Shown: positions 1 through 7,980, counted from the stretch's first letter. The stretch: 10,136 nt of DNA from Clostridia bacterium (GCA_029256345.1 JAQSYC010000041.1:1-10136); one strand, 5' to 3'. A program made the numbers and translations. The notes: generated by a model not told the origin, from the letters alone.

Positions 1-981
1 CTGAAACATTTTAATACAGCGGATATTACCTTTGGATATTGCACAGAGTTTATTATAGAAAAGGCAAAAGGGACCTCTTATGATGAGGAAGATACAAAAG
101 CTTATTTAGACAGTATTGGAGACAGTATTGTGGTTGTATCTGATGAAGAATATATTAAAATACATGTGCATACTGATAATCCAGGACTTGCTCTTCAAAA
201 AGCCTTAGAATTCGGAGCACTTAATAATATCAAAATAGAAAATATGAGACATCAGCATTCTTCGATTTTTGACGGAGAAGAAACAGAAAAAGAAAGTACA
301 CACTCAGAGCAGTTGCCAAAGAAAGCATTGGCGTTTGTATCGATAGCGGCAGGCAGTGGTATTGCTGAAATCATGAGAAGCCTTGGAGCAGATGTTGTTA
401 TTGAAGGTGGACAAACAATGAATCCAAGTACGGAAGATATTCTAAAGGCTATTAAAGAATGCCATGCAAAAGAGGTTATTGTACTGCCTAATAACAAAAA
501 TATTATTTTAGCAGCAGAGCAGGCAGCGGCTATTGAAGAGGAAACAAAGGTCTATGTCATTCCAACAAAGACTATACCTCAAGGCATATCTGCGATGATT
601 GCCCAAGATGGAAGTAACGAGGATGCCGCCCATAGTATTGAAAGTATGACAGAGGCTCTTGAACTTGTGGAAACAGCACAAATTACCATAGCTGTTAGAG
701 ATACGGTTATAGAAGGCGAAAACATTATAGAAGGTGAATATTTAGGTATATTAGAGGGAAAAATAATTGCTCATGATAAAGATTTAAAACAAACTTTTAA
801 TGAACTACTGAAACAGATGAAACAAGATGCAGAGGTTATTACCATCTATTATGGCGAAGATATCACAGAAGAAACAGCAAAAGCATTTAAACTAGATGCA
901 GAAAAGATTTATGAGGATGCAGAAGTAGAACTTTATAACGGTAACCAACCAGTGTATTATTTTATGATATCGGCAGAATAG
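1..981 (+). CDS. fakA: Fatty acid kinase ATP-binding subunit FakA (YloV, DAK2-domain protein), 3' part
   Basis: The reading frame is open from the first base and ends in TAG, leaving 326 C-terminal codons; the start and the N-terminal DhaL-type ATP-binding domain lie outside the window. The visible part holds the middle domain, with the YCTEF motif (C14 of the visible part) and HVHTDNP (residues 55-61), followed by an acidic linker and a DegV-like C-terminal domain beginning near AFVSIAAGSG and containing LPNNKN. In characterised homologues FakA phosphorylates fatty acids presented by a FakB lipid-binding protein, feeding exogenous fatty acids into phospholipid synthesis in the cytoplasm. The Cys plus HxH arrangement resembles the zinc site reported for the middle domain of the staphylococcal protein; this is my inference from spacing. 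An ATG-like internal start near 130 would cut through the middle domain and is not the real start. No fakB is visible here. Confidence 0.93.
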   Translation: MKHFNTADITFGYCTEFIIEKAKGTSYDEEDTKAYLDSIGDSIVVVSDEEYIKIHVHTDNPGLALQKALEFGALNNIKIENMRHQHSSIFDGEETEKESTHSEQLPKKALAFVSIAAGSGIAEIMRSLGADVVIEGGQTMNPSTEDILKAIKECHAKEVIVLPNNKNIILAAEQAAAIEEETKVYVIPTKTIPQGISAMIAQDGSNEDAAHSIESMTEALELVETAQITIAVRDTVIEGENIIEGEYLGILEGKIIAHDKDLKQTFNELLKQMKQDAEVITIYYGEDITEETAKAFKLDAEKIYEDAEVELYNGNQPVYYFMISAE

Positions 982-1000
982 TTTAAAAAGTTAAATAGCG

Positions 1001-1043
1001 ATTATAACAAAGGTGCCGATTTTATCGGCACTTTCGTTATAAT
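1001..1043. repeat. Long imperfect inverted repeat between fakA and recG
   Basis: The arms 1001-1020 and 1024-1043 are 20 bases each around a TTT loop. They pair throughout except for one A-C mismatch and one G-T wobble; the loop-proximal part pairs GTGCCGAT with ATCGGCAC. It sits 20 bases after the fakA stop, where a terminator would be expected, but the 3' arm is followed by TACCCAAG rather than a T-run, so it is not a canonical rho-independent terminator. It could be a weak terminator, an mRNA-stabilising hairpin protecting the fakA 3' end, or a processing site. Confidence 0.75.
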
Positions 1044-1110
1044 TACCCAAGTAGAACTTTTCATACTAATCTATGAAAGCGGCGAGGATTTCCTCATGCC
1101 CATTTAGAGA

Positions 1111-1129
1111 AAGGAGCTATAACCGCATG
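1111..1129 (+). promoter_or_regulatory. Ribosome binding site that sets the recG start
   Basis: AAGGAG at 1111-1116 lies 10 bases before the ATG at 1127. An in-frame ATG at 1073 would add 18 residues, but it has no purine-rich site upstream and the added residues do not resemble the RecG N-terminus. The 1127 start is therefore preferred. Confidence 0.75.
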
Positions 1130-3190
1130 GGACTTAACGAATCGATACTTACGATAAAAGGTGTGGGTGCCCAGGTAGCATCAAAGCTTAATAAACTGGG
1201 GATTTATACTTTAAAAGATATGATAGAGCATTATCCGAGAGACTATGAAGATAGAAGAAAAATCACTCCTATTGAAGCGATTACTATGGAAGAGCATCAT
1301 AATATTTTAGCCAGTGTTGCAACGCCGCCGCAGGTCACCAAAAAAGCAGGCAAGATTATTGTAACCTTCAGAGTAAAAGATAGTACAGGGAGTATTTATG
1401 TTACCTTTTATGGACAAGCTTATATGAAAAATAATTTCCAAATGGGAGAGAAATACCTGTTATATGGAAAAGTGAGACGTAAATACGCCAAAATAGAAAT
1501 GGAATCACCCGAGTATCAAAAGGTAACTGACACAGAGAATCTGGAAAAGGTGGCTAAAATTACGCCCATCTATCCAGCCACAAGCAAATTGTCTCAAAAA
1601 GTCATCAGAAGTCTTATTGAGAAGAGTTTAGCGTTATGTGTGCCCTTTCTAGAGGACTGCCTGCCGGAGGCTATTAAAAAGCAATATGACTTAGTAGAAA
1701 AAACTGAGGCTGTCACATCTATCCATTTTCCCAAAAATGGAACGGCTTTTTTTGAAGCCAGGAAAAGACTGGTATTTGAAGAATTGTTTATGCTGCAGCT
1801 TTCTTTATATCGGCTGAAGGCTGACTTCGCGCAAAAATATGAAGGCATCTCTTATCATCTGCCCGAGGATTTTAAGTCTTTTTTAGAAAAGCTACCCTTT
1901 AGCCTTACAGCTGCTCAGAAAAGAGTGGTGCAAGAAATAGTAGAAGATATGAAAAGCAATCTCGCCATGAATAGATTAATTCAAGGGGATGTAGGATCAG
2001 GAAAGACGGTGATAGCAGCTATTGCTTTATTTATGGCTGTTAAAAATGGCTATCAGACGGCTTTAATGGCACCTACAGAAGTGTTGGCCGTACAGCACTA
2101 CGGATTCCTCCAAAGCCTTATGGCGCCCTTTAACATAGAAATAGCACTGCTCACAGGCTCAACTACAAAAAAACAAAGGCAAGAAATATTAGAAGGTATC
2201 AAACAGCAAAAAATCCACATGGTTATAGGCACTCATGCCTTGATAGAAGAGCAGGTAGAAATACCAAAGCTTGGACTTGTCATTACCGATGAGCAGCATC
2301 GCTTTGGTGTAAGACAAAGACTTAAGCTTACGGAAAAAGGCATGAGACCAGATGTTATGGTCATGACAGCGACACCTATACCTAGGACATTGGCCCTTAT
2401 TCTTTATGGGGATATGGATATTTCTATTATTGACGAGCTGCCACCGGGAAGAGTGCCTATTCAAACCAATGGGGTAGAGTCTTCCTATCATACAAGGATT
2501 TATCGCTTTATTGAAAAACAGTTGCTGGAAGGCAGACAATGCTATATCATTTGTCCGATGGTAGAGGAAAGTGAAAATGGCGGTGAACTTCAAAATGTTT
2601 TGGAGTATACAGCAGAGCTTAAGGCAGATGTTTTTAGCAGTTTTACAGTAGAATACCTGCATGGTAAGATGAAGCCTAAAGAAAAAAATGAGGTTATGAG
2701 AAGATTTAGCAGTGGAGAAATTCAAATTTTAGTTTCCACAACAGTAGTTGAGGTAGGAGTTAATGTACCCAATGCAACAGTAATGCTTATTGAGAATGCC
2801 GAAAGATTTGGACTAGCCCAGCTGCATCAGCTGAGAGGCAGGGTAGGGAGAGGTGTCCATAAATCATACTGTATTTTAGTGAGTGACTCCAAAAATAAAG
2901 TTACTCAAAAGAGGCTTAAAATTATGGAGGAGAGTACAGATGGCTTTGTTATAGCTGAGACCGATTTGAAATTAAGAGGTCCAGGTGAATTTTTTGGAAC
3001 AAGGCAGCACGGGTTGCCAGAGATGAAGATAGCCAATTTATATACGGATGCCAAGGTATTAAAAGAAGTTCAGTATTGTGTGAAAAATATATTGCATCAG
3101 GACCCACTCCTAAAAAAGAGTGACTATAGAGAGTTAGTAAAGGAAATACAAGAATTGGCGGCCAAAGAAGTGCTGCACCGTGCACTGTAA
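1127..3190 (+). CDS. recG: ATP-dependent DNA helicase RecG
   Basis: The 687-aa product is close to the usual RecG length of about 680-695. RecG is a cytoplasmic superfamily 2 translocase that remodels stalled replication forks and Holliday junctions by branch migration. The N-terminus has a helix-hairpin-like segment (IKGVGAQVASKLNKLGI), followed by the OB-fold wedge domain over roughly residues 60-150. The helicase core carries Walker A GDVGSGKT (287-294), the family-specific motif II DEQH followed by RFGV (388-395), motif III TATPIPRT (414-421) and motif VI QLRGRVGRG (568-576). The C-terminal segment with GEFFGTRQHG is also typical. All motifs are intact. It is the first gene of a tight operon with rsmD 22 bases downstream. 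I found no strong sigma-A promoter in the 145-nt gap before it, so it may be read from upstream. Confidence 0.98.
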   Translation: MGLNESILTIKGVGAQVASKLNKLGIYTLKDMIEHYPRDYEDRRKITPIEAITMEEHHNILASVATPPQVTKKAGKIIVTFRVKDSTGSIYVTFYGQAYMKNNFQMGEKYLLYGKVRRKYAKIEMESPEYQKVTDTENLEKVAKITPIYPATSKLSQKVIRSLIEKSLALCVPFLEDCLPEAIKKQYDLVEKTEAVTSIHFPKNGTAFFEARKRLVFEELFMLQLSLYRLKADFAQKYEGISYHLPEDFKSFLEKLPFSLTAAQKRVVQEIVEDMKSNLAMNRLIQGDVGSGKTVIAAIALFMAVKNGYQTALMAPTEVLAVQHYGFLQSLMAPFNIEIALLTGSTTKKQRQEILEGIKQQKIHMVIGTHALIEEQVEIPKLGLVITDEQHRFGVRQRLKLTEKGMRPDVMVMTATPIPRTLALILYGDMDISIIDELPPGRVPIQTNGVESSYHTRIYRFIEKQLLEGRQCYIICPMVEESENGGELQNVLEYTAELKADVFSSFTVEYLHGKMKPKEKNEVMRRFSSGEIQILVSTTVVEVGVNVPNATVMLIENAERFGLAQLHQLRGRVGRGVHKSYCILVSDSKNKVTQKRLKIMEESTDGFVIAETDLKLRGPGEFFGTRQHGLPEMKIANLYTDAKVLKEVQYCVKNILHQDPLLKKSDYRELVKEIQELAAKEVLHRAL

Positions 3191-3199
3191 TGAACCGTG

Positions 3200-3215
3200 A
3201 GGAGGAAAAGACTTG
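3200..3215 (+). promoter_or_regulatory. Ribosome binding site and TTG start of rsmD
   Basis: AGGAGG at 3200-3205 is followed by seven bases and a TTG codon at 3213. The peptide from this TTG begins MRVISGKARG, matching the conserved N-terminus of the RsmD family. A later start would delete that conserved segment, so TTG initiation is well supported. Confidence 0.85.
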
Positions 3216-3770
3216 AGAGTAATTAGCGGAAAAGCCAGAGGAACACAGCTGTTAGCACCAGAAGGGACGGCTACAAGACCCACTATAGACAGAATCAAAG
3301 AAACACTTTTTAATATCATAGCCTTTGATATTCCTGGGTGTATGTTTTTAGATTTGTTCAGCGGGAGTGGTGCAATAGGGATAGAAAGCTTAAGCCGAGG
3401 GGCAAAGAGGGCTGTATTTGTTGAAAAAGACAAAAAGGCCCTGACCTGTATCCACAAAAATTTAGAAAAAACAAAACTAGAACAGCAGGCAGTGATTTAT
3501 TCCTGTGAGGTAGAAGAGGCCCTTAGCCGATTAAAAAACAAACAACAACAATACGATATTATTTTTTTGGATCCCCCCTATGCGATGCCACAGGTCGAAA
3601 AGATATTGCAGAACATTGTCACATCTCAGCTAATGAGTGCAGAAAGCTACATTATTTTAGAAAGAAGTACAAATACTATTGTATCTTTACCCCAAAATTT
3701 GGTATTATGGAAAGAAAAGACATATAAAACAACTACCCTAAGTTTTTTAAGGAAGGAAATAACAGTGTGA
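3213..3770 (+). CDS. rsmD: 16S rRNA (guanine(966)-N2)-methyltransferase RsmD
   Basis: The 185-aa product is a single-domain class I SAM-dependent methyltransferase of standard family length. In E. coli the homologue methylates the N2 of G966 in 16S rRNA during small-subunit assembly. The N-terminus has the family signature RVISGKARG and the TRPTIDRIKE segment. The SAM-binding loop is FLDLFSGSGAIG (residues 45-56), and the catalytic/base-binding motif is DPPY (120-123), preceded by the hydrophobic strand DIIFL. Translation starts at TTG with a strong ribosome binding site. The last codons overlap the coaD start by four bases (GTGA), which implies translational coupling. The rsmD-coaD pairing is widespread in bacteria and supports the assignment. 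Confidence 0.96.
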   Translation: MRVISGKARGTQLLAPEGTATRPTIDRIKETLFNIIAFDIPGCMFLDLFSGSGAIGIESLSRGAKRAVFVEKDKKALTCIHKNLEKTKLEQQAVIYSCEVEEALSRLKNKQQQYDIIFLDPPYAMPQVEKILQNIVTSQLMSAESYIILERSTNTIVSLPQNLVLWKEKTYKTTTLSFLRKEITV

Positions 3771-4246
3771 AAACAGGCATTTATCCAGGAAGTTTTGATC
3801 CCGTGACAAATGGGCATATGGATATCATTGAGAGATCTTGCAAATTAGTCGATAAACTTATAGTAGCAGTACTCATCAACCCCAATAAAGATGCAGGATT
3901 GTTTTCTATTGAAGAACGTATAGAGATGCTTAAGGAATCAACCAAGCATCTTTTAAATGTTGAAATAGACAGTTTCTCAGGTCTTTTAGTAGATTATGCA
4001 CACTATAAGAATGCAAGCATTGTGGTAAGAGGATTGAGAGCTATTATGGATTTAGAACGGGAGATGCAGATGGCTCAAATCAATAAAAATATTGCGGCAG
4101 AGGTTGAAACCGTCTTTTTGGTAACCCGTGCAAAGTATTCATTTTTAAGTTCAAGTGCCGTAAGAGAACTGGCATTATTTAACGGAGCTTTTGATGATTT
4201 AGTGCCAGCGTATGTGAGTGCTAAATTAAAATCTAAATTAGAGTAA
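3767..4246 (+). CDS. coaD: Phosphopantetheine adenylyltransferase CoaD
   Basis: The 159-aa product has the normal length for bacterial PPAT. It transfers AMP from ATP to 4'-phosphopantetheine, making dephospho-CoA in the penultimate step of coenzyme A synthesis; the family is a cytoplasmic homohexamer. The nucleotidyltransferase signature GSFDPVTNGH (residues 8-17) contains the T/HxGH motif that binds ATP. VVRGLRA (86-92) and SSSAVREL (128-135) are the other conserved active-site segments; the latter corresponds to the usual SSTxVRE motif. The GTG start at 3767 overlaps the rsmD stop, and GGAAGG at 3751-3756 inside rsmD serves as the ribosome binding site. The next gene follows after 12 bases. 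Confidence 0.97.
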   Translation: MKTGIYPGSFDPVTNGHMDIIERSCKLVDKLIVAVLINPNKDAGLFSIEERIEMLKESTKHLLNVEIDSFSGLLVDYAHYKNASIVVRGLRAIMDLEREMQMAQINKNIAAEVETVFLVTRAKYSFLSSSAVRELALFNGAFDDLVPAYVSAKLKSKLE

Positions 4247-4258
4247 GGAGGTTTATTA

Positions 4259-4801
4259 GTGGAAAACAGTAGATGTGGGGAAATAGCTATTTTATTAGAC
4301 CAGCTAGAAGACGTTGTAGAGGATGGAAAACCTAGTTTTTTGTCGGGAAAGATTGCCATTGACAGAGAACAAATGATTGATATTATCAGAGATATCAGAC
4401 TCAAATTACCAACAGAAGTTCAGCAGTCCATCTGGATTGTTGAAGAACGCAACAAAATACTCGCGGAAGCTCAAAAAGAAGCCCATATTATTATAGAGGA
4501 AGCTCATGAAAAGCTTGAAAATCTCATTGAACACCATGAGATTACACAATACGCTAGCGACAGAGCAGAAAATATCGTGGAGACAGCCAGGCAGGACGCA
4601 AGGCAAATCCACATGGGTTCTGTTGAATACGCAGAAGATGTTTTTAAAGGTGTCGAACTTCGGCTCAAGACATCATTGGAAATCATACATAGAGAAGTAC
4701 AGCAGTTTGAGAACTATATTACCGATGTTTTGAGAGAGCTTTATGACAATAGACAGGAACTTAAGGGTATAACCAATCAGATTAATCACACAAGAGAATA
4801 A
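4259..4801 (+). CDS. Conserved coiled-coil protein of unknown function, adjacent to coaD (often named 'ATPase' or H+-ATPase subunit-like)
   Basis: The 180-aa product has no signal peptide, membrane segment or nucleotide-binding motif. Residues 1-50 form a short amphipathic region (EIAILLDQLEDVVEDG and REQMIDIIRDIRLKLP). Residues about 60-170 are strongly helical, rich in Ala, Glu, Lys and Gln, with AxxxA spacing (EAQKEAHIIIEEAHEKLE) like the stalk subunits of rotary ATPases or the tail of DivIVA-type proteins. That resemblance probably explains the ATPase labels that clostridial homologues carry; a real role in an ATPase is not shown, and no other ATPase subunit is nearby. The GTG start has a near-perfect AAGGAGG (4245-4251) seven bases upstream. 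It is the last gene before a strong terminator, so it belongs to the recG-rsmD-coaD operon. A scaffold or cell-division role would be speculation. Confidence 0.85.
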   Translation: MENSRCGEIAILLDQLEDVVEDGKPSFLSGKIAIDREQMIDIIRDIRLKLPTEVQQSIWIVEERNKILAEAQKEAHIIIEEAHEKLENLIEHHEITQYASDRAENIVETARQDARQIHMGSVEYAEDVFKGVELRLKTSLEIIHREVQQFENYITDVLRELYDNRQELKGITNQINHTRE

Positions 4802-4812
4802 AATATTATTGA

Positions 4813-4841
4813 AATAACACTTAAACGGTGTTATTTTTTTT
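4813..4841 (+). terminator. Rho-independent terminator ending the recG-coaD operon
   Basis: The perfect 8-bp stem AATAACAC (4813-4820) / GTGTTATT (4828-4835) has a 7-base loop, and its 3' arm runs into eight consecutive T (4834-4841). It starts 11 bases after the stop codon of the coiled-coil gene. The stem is AT-rich but the T-tract is strong. Confidence 0.9.
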
Positions 4842-4884
4842 ATACTTCATACACATAATAATAAAGAGTGTGGAGACTGCGAAG

Positions 4885-4913
4885 TAGACAAAAAAATAGT
4901 TAAAGCTTATAAT
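4885..4913 (+). promoter_or_regulatory. Sigma-A promoter for the M16C peptidase gene
   Basis: TAGACA at 4885-4890 matches the -35 consensus at five of six positions. It is separated by exactly 17 bases from a perfect TATAAT at 4908-4913. Transcription would begin around 4920, giving a leader of roughly 80 nt before the GTG at 5000. The position just after a terminator supports an independent transcription unit. Confidence 0.75.
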
Positions 4914-4921
4914 TGTACTAA

Positions 4922-4975
4922 GGTTTAACAAGAAACCATGCAAAGTAAGCACATGCTTGTGAAGCAGCAAAGTAA
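4922..4975 (+). promoter_or_regulatory. Leader of the peptidase mRNA with small hairpins and a 9-base direct repeat
   Basis: Just after the predicted transcription start, GGTTT (4922-4926) can pair with AAACC (4933-4937). The 9-mer GCAAAGTAA occurs at 4940-4948 and again at 4967-4975; between the copies is a short AAGCA/TGCTT palindrome. This could be an operator or just coincidence in AT-rich DNA. It does not match a riboswitch class I know. Confidence 0.35.
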
Positions 4976-4999
4976 TACGACCAATTAGGAGGGGACTAC

Positions 5000-7903
5000 G
5001 TGACAAAATTAATAACAGGCTATAGCCTAAAGAAAAATGAATATATCAAGGAAATTGATAGTGTCGCCAATATTTATATACATGACAAAACAAAAGCAAA
5101 AATTTTATTTATAGAAAATGAGGATGTGCACAAAAGTTTTTGTATAGGTTTTCGAACCCCATCTCATGATAGTACAGGAGTACCTCATATCATAGAGCAT
5201 TCAGTACTCTGCGGATCTAGGAAGTATCCGCTTAAAGACCCTTTTGTAGAGCTAGCTAAAGGCTCACTTAATACGTATCTCAATGCGATGACCTATCCAG
5301 ACAAAACACTTTATCCTGTTTCAAGTCAAAATGATAAAGATTTTAATAACCTTATGGATGTTTATCTCGATGCAGTGTTTTTTCCAAAAATATATGATAC
5401 CAAAGAGATTCTTATGCAGGAAGGTTGGCGGTATCATATAGAGGATAAGGAAGAGCCCGTTCAATACAAGGGGGTTGTTTACAATGAAATGAAAGGCGCT
5501 TTTTCAGCTCAAGAAGAGATTGGCTTTAGATTAATTAAAGAGTCCTTATTTCCAGATACCAGCTATGCCCATGAATCAGGGGGAGCACCGAGTGCTATCC
5601 CAGACCTAAGTTATGAAGAGTTTTTAAATTTTCATAAAAATTTTTATCACCCTTCTAACAGCTACTTATGTCTCTATGGCAAAATGGACATCAAAGAAAC
5701 ACTGGCATACATTGATAAAGAATATCTTTCAAAGTTTGAATATAAAGAGACACACAGCGAGATCGAAAAGCAGCCTGCTTTCAATCAATTTATAGAGAAA
5801 AAATCCTATTATTCAGCAGCAGAAGAAAAAGAAAATGCATTATTTTTATCCTATAACTTTGTCGTTGGGGAAGTCACAGACAGAAGACTGATGCTTTCAA
5901 TGGCGATACTAGAATATGTGCTTTTAGATACACCGGCAGCACCTCTGAAAAAAGCACTTATTGCTGAAGGGATAGGGGAAGATGTATTTGGAACTTTCCA
6001 AACCCATCTCAAACAGCCCGTATTTAGTATAGTGGCTAAAAATGCTTCAGAAAACAAAAAGGTCAGATTTTATGAACTCATCAGAGAAACCCTTGAAAGA
6101 TTGGTGAAAGAAGGCATTCCTAAAAATCTTTTAAAGGGTGCACTGCAAGTCAAAGAATTTGAAATGCGCGAAGGAGATTCAAGCGGTTATTCAAAAGGGT
6201 TATTTTATGGGATTGCCGCTATCAAAAGCTGGGTATACGATGCAGAACCTTTTATGTATCTCAAATATGAAGAAGACATTGAGTTTTTAAGAGCCCAAAT
6301 AGATACCCCTTATTTTGAAAAACTTATTGAAACCTATATCTTATCAAATCATCATGCCTCCCAAGTAGAACTTTATCCGAAGGTAGGCTTAGAAAACGAA
6401 TTAGAAGAAGAGGTTCAGCTTAAGCTCAAAGTGCTCAAAGAAAGCTGGAGTCCAGAAGAACTGCAGCAAAAGATTGATGAAACCAAAAAGTTTGTACAAT
6501 TTCAGCAAGATCAAGACACAGAGGAAGCCATTCAGAGCATACCGCTGCTAAAAAGAGAAGACTTAAGAAGAGAGGCAGCTTATCCAAACTATACGGTTTC
6601 AAGTCACAACCAGACACCGTATATTATTACACCTGTATTCACCAACAAAATAGCTTACATCAATTGGTATATTAAATTAGACGGTATTGAAGACAAATAC
6701 ATGCCTTATTTGGGGATGGTTGTAGGCATGTTAGGTAAACTCAATACCAAAAACTATAAATATGAAGACCTCTCCGCTTATATTGATGAAAATATAGGGG
6801 GAATCGAATACCATATTCAGGCGCTTAATGATAGTAAAAGAGAACATCATTACTTGCCAATTTTCAAGATTAAGTCTAAAGCTTTAATAGATAAAGTGGA
6901 TGCTCAAGTAAGTATTATGAGCGAAATTTTGCAAAATACACAGATAGAAGACAAAAATAGAATTCTGGAAATCATTAGAGAGATGAAAGCTATTATGGAG
7001 GCATCTATAAGTGGTGATGGTCATAGGATAGCCTATGGCAGACTGCTGGCAAGTCTTTCAAATGCAGAGCATTTTGAAGAAAAAACAAAAGGGATTACCT
7101 TTTACCATTTTGTTTGTGAGATAGAAAAAGAGTGGGAGCAGAGGCAGGAGGAGACGCTCCAGATGCTTCATAAAGCCTATGGGTACCTGGCCAACAAAAA
7201 CCGTGTGATGGTTGGACTTACAACAGATAAGGAGCAGGTAGAAAAGGTTATTCCACTTATTCAAAATACTCTGGATAAGCTGCCAAGTGAGGAAATTGAT
7301 AAACTTGAGATGCAGTTCCAAATCACAGATCTAAAAGAAGCTTTAGTTTATCCAACCCATGTGAACTATGTGGCGATGGGTTATAATTTTAAGGCATTAA
7401 ATTATCATTACCATGGCAGTATGATGATGTTGAAGTCTATTTTATCTATGGGTTATCTATGGAGTAAGGTAAGGGTAGAAAATGGGGCATATGGGTGTTT
7501 TTGTGATTTTAGGAAAAGTGGTAACATGTTTTTTGTTTCCTACAGAGATCCAAATCTTAAGGAAACACTAGATATTTACAAAAAAGTCCCTGAATATCTG
7601 CAAACCATAGAACTGTCAGAAAGAGAACTTCTTCAATATTTAATCGGAACAATCAGTAATCTGGACTTTCCATTTACCCCGATGACAGAAGGTAAAACAG
7701 CGGAAGTTTATCATTTGATGGGGGTTACTAAAGAAGAATTACAGCAAACAAGAGATGAACTCTTTGCAACAACCAATGAAACATTACAGTCTTTTGCAAA
7801 AGTTATACAGGACTGTCTTAGCAAAGAAATGTACTGTACTTTTTCAAACAATCAAAATGTTACAAAGGTCAAAGATTTATTTAAAGATATTACAATTGTA
7901 TAA
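5000..7903 (+). CDS. M16C-family zinc metallopeptidase (presequence protease PreP/Cym1-like, insulinase superfamily)
   Basis: The 967-aa product has the size of single-chain M16C peptidases, in which two homologous halves joined by a helical hinge close around short unfolded peptides. The inverted zinc motif HxxEH is HIIEH (residues 63-67: ligands H63 and H67, catalytic base E66). The third ligand is predicted as E163 in YNEMKGAFS, 96 residues after H67, the spacing seen in PreP. The C-terminal half supplies the conserved Arg/Tyr pair in VRVENGAYG (R825 and Y831), followed by SYRDPNL, another family hallmark. The peptidase therefore looks complete and active. There is no signal peptide, so it is probably cytoplasmic and degrades peptides; its physiological substrates are unknown. 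The GTG start has AGGAGG at 4987-4992, seven bases before it. It appears monocistronic, with its own promoter and a probable terminator. Confidence 0.95.
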   Translation: MTKLITGYSLKKNEYIKEIDSVANIYIHDKTKAKILFIENEDVHKSFCIGFRTPSHDSTGVPHIIEHSVLCGSRKYPLKDPFVELAKGSLNTYLNAMTYPDKTLYPVSSQNDKDFNNLMDVYLDAVFFPKIYDTKEILMQEGWRYHIEDKEEPVQYKGVVYNEMKGAFSAQEEIGFRLIKESLFPDTSYAHESGGAPSAIPDLSYEEFLNFHKNFYHPSNSYLCLYGKMDIKETLAYIDKEYLSKFEYKETHSEIEKQPAFNQFIEKKSYYSAAEEKENALFLSYNFVVGEVTDRRLMLSMAILEYVLLDTPAAPLKKALIAEGIGEDVFGTFQTHLKQPVFSIVAKNASENKKVRFYELIRETLERLVKEGIPKNLLKGALQVKEFEMREGDSSGYSKGLFYGIAAIKSWVYDAEPFMYLKYEEDIEFLRAQIDTPYFEKLIETYILSNHHASQVELYPKVGLENELEEEVQLKLKVLKESWSPEELQQKIDETKKFVQFQQDQDTEEAIQSIPLLKREDLRREAAYPNYTVSSHNQTPYIITPVFTNKIAYINWYIKLDGIEDKYMPYLGMVVGMLGKLNTKNYKYEDLSAYIDENIGGIEYHIQALNDSKREHHYLPIFKIKSKALIDKVDAQVSIMSEILQNTQIEDKNRILEIIREMKAIMEASISGDGHRIAYGRLLASLSNAEHFEEKTKGITFYHFVCEIEKEWEQRQEETLQMLHKAYGYLANKNRVMVGLTTDKEQVEKVIPLIQNTLDKLPSEEIDKLEMQFQITDLKEALVYPTHVNYVAMGYNFKALNYHYHGSMMMLKSILSMGYLWSKVRVENGAYGCFCDFRKSGNMFFVSYRDPNLKETLDIYKKVPEYLQTIELSERELLQYLIGTISNLDFPFTPMTEGKTAEVYHLMGVTKEELQQTRDELFATTNETLQSFAKVIQDCLSKEMYCTFSNNQNVTKVKDLFKDITIV

Positions 7904-7912
7904 GGGATAAAG

Positions 7913-7938
7913 AAAGGTGGCTAAGGCTGCCTTTTCTT
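7913..7938 (+). terminator. Probable terminator after the M16C peptidase gene
   Basis: AAAGGTGGC (7913-7921) pairs with GCTGCCTTT (7926-7934) around a TAAG loop: nine pairs, two of them G-T wobbles. A T-rich stretch (TTTTCTTATGATTTT) follows. It begins ten bases after the stop codon. The T-tract is interrupted, so efficiency is uncertain. Confidence 0.6.
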
Positions 7939-7980
7939 ATGATTTTAAGATTTAAATGGGTATACGTCAAAGCGTTTATT

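Noticed and set aside
1038..1043. TATAAT as a -10 box for recG
   Set aside because: It is part of the inverted-repeat arm, and the hexamer 17 bases upstream (GCCGAT) does not resemble a -35 box.
1073..1126. N-terminal extension of RecG by 18 residues
   Set aside because: There is no ribosome binding site before 1073, whereas AAGGAG precedes the 1127 ATG, and the 687-aa product already has the family length.
2189..2725. Open frame of 178 codons on the minus strand
   Set aside because: It lies wholly inside recG, whose helicase motifs are intact on the other strand, and the peptide is Cys/His/Phe-rich without any recognisable motif.
4506..4733. Second + strand frame of 75 codons inside the coiled-coil gene
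   Set aside because: It is fully contained in the supported gene, lacks its own ribosome binding site and has no recognisable content.
4821..5006. Open frame of 61 codons on the minus strand in the gap before the peptidase gene
   Set aside because: It overlaps the terminator, promoter and ribosome binding site of the + strand units. Its hydrophobic look comes from reading AT-rich DNA, and no ribosome binding site precedes it.
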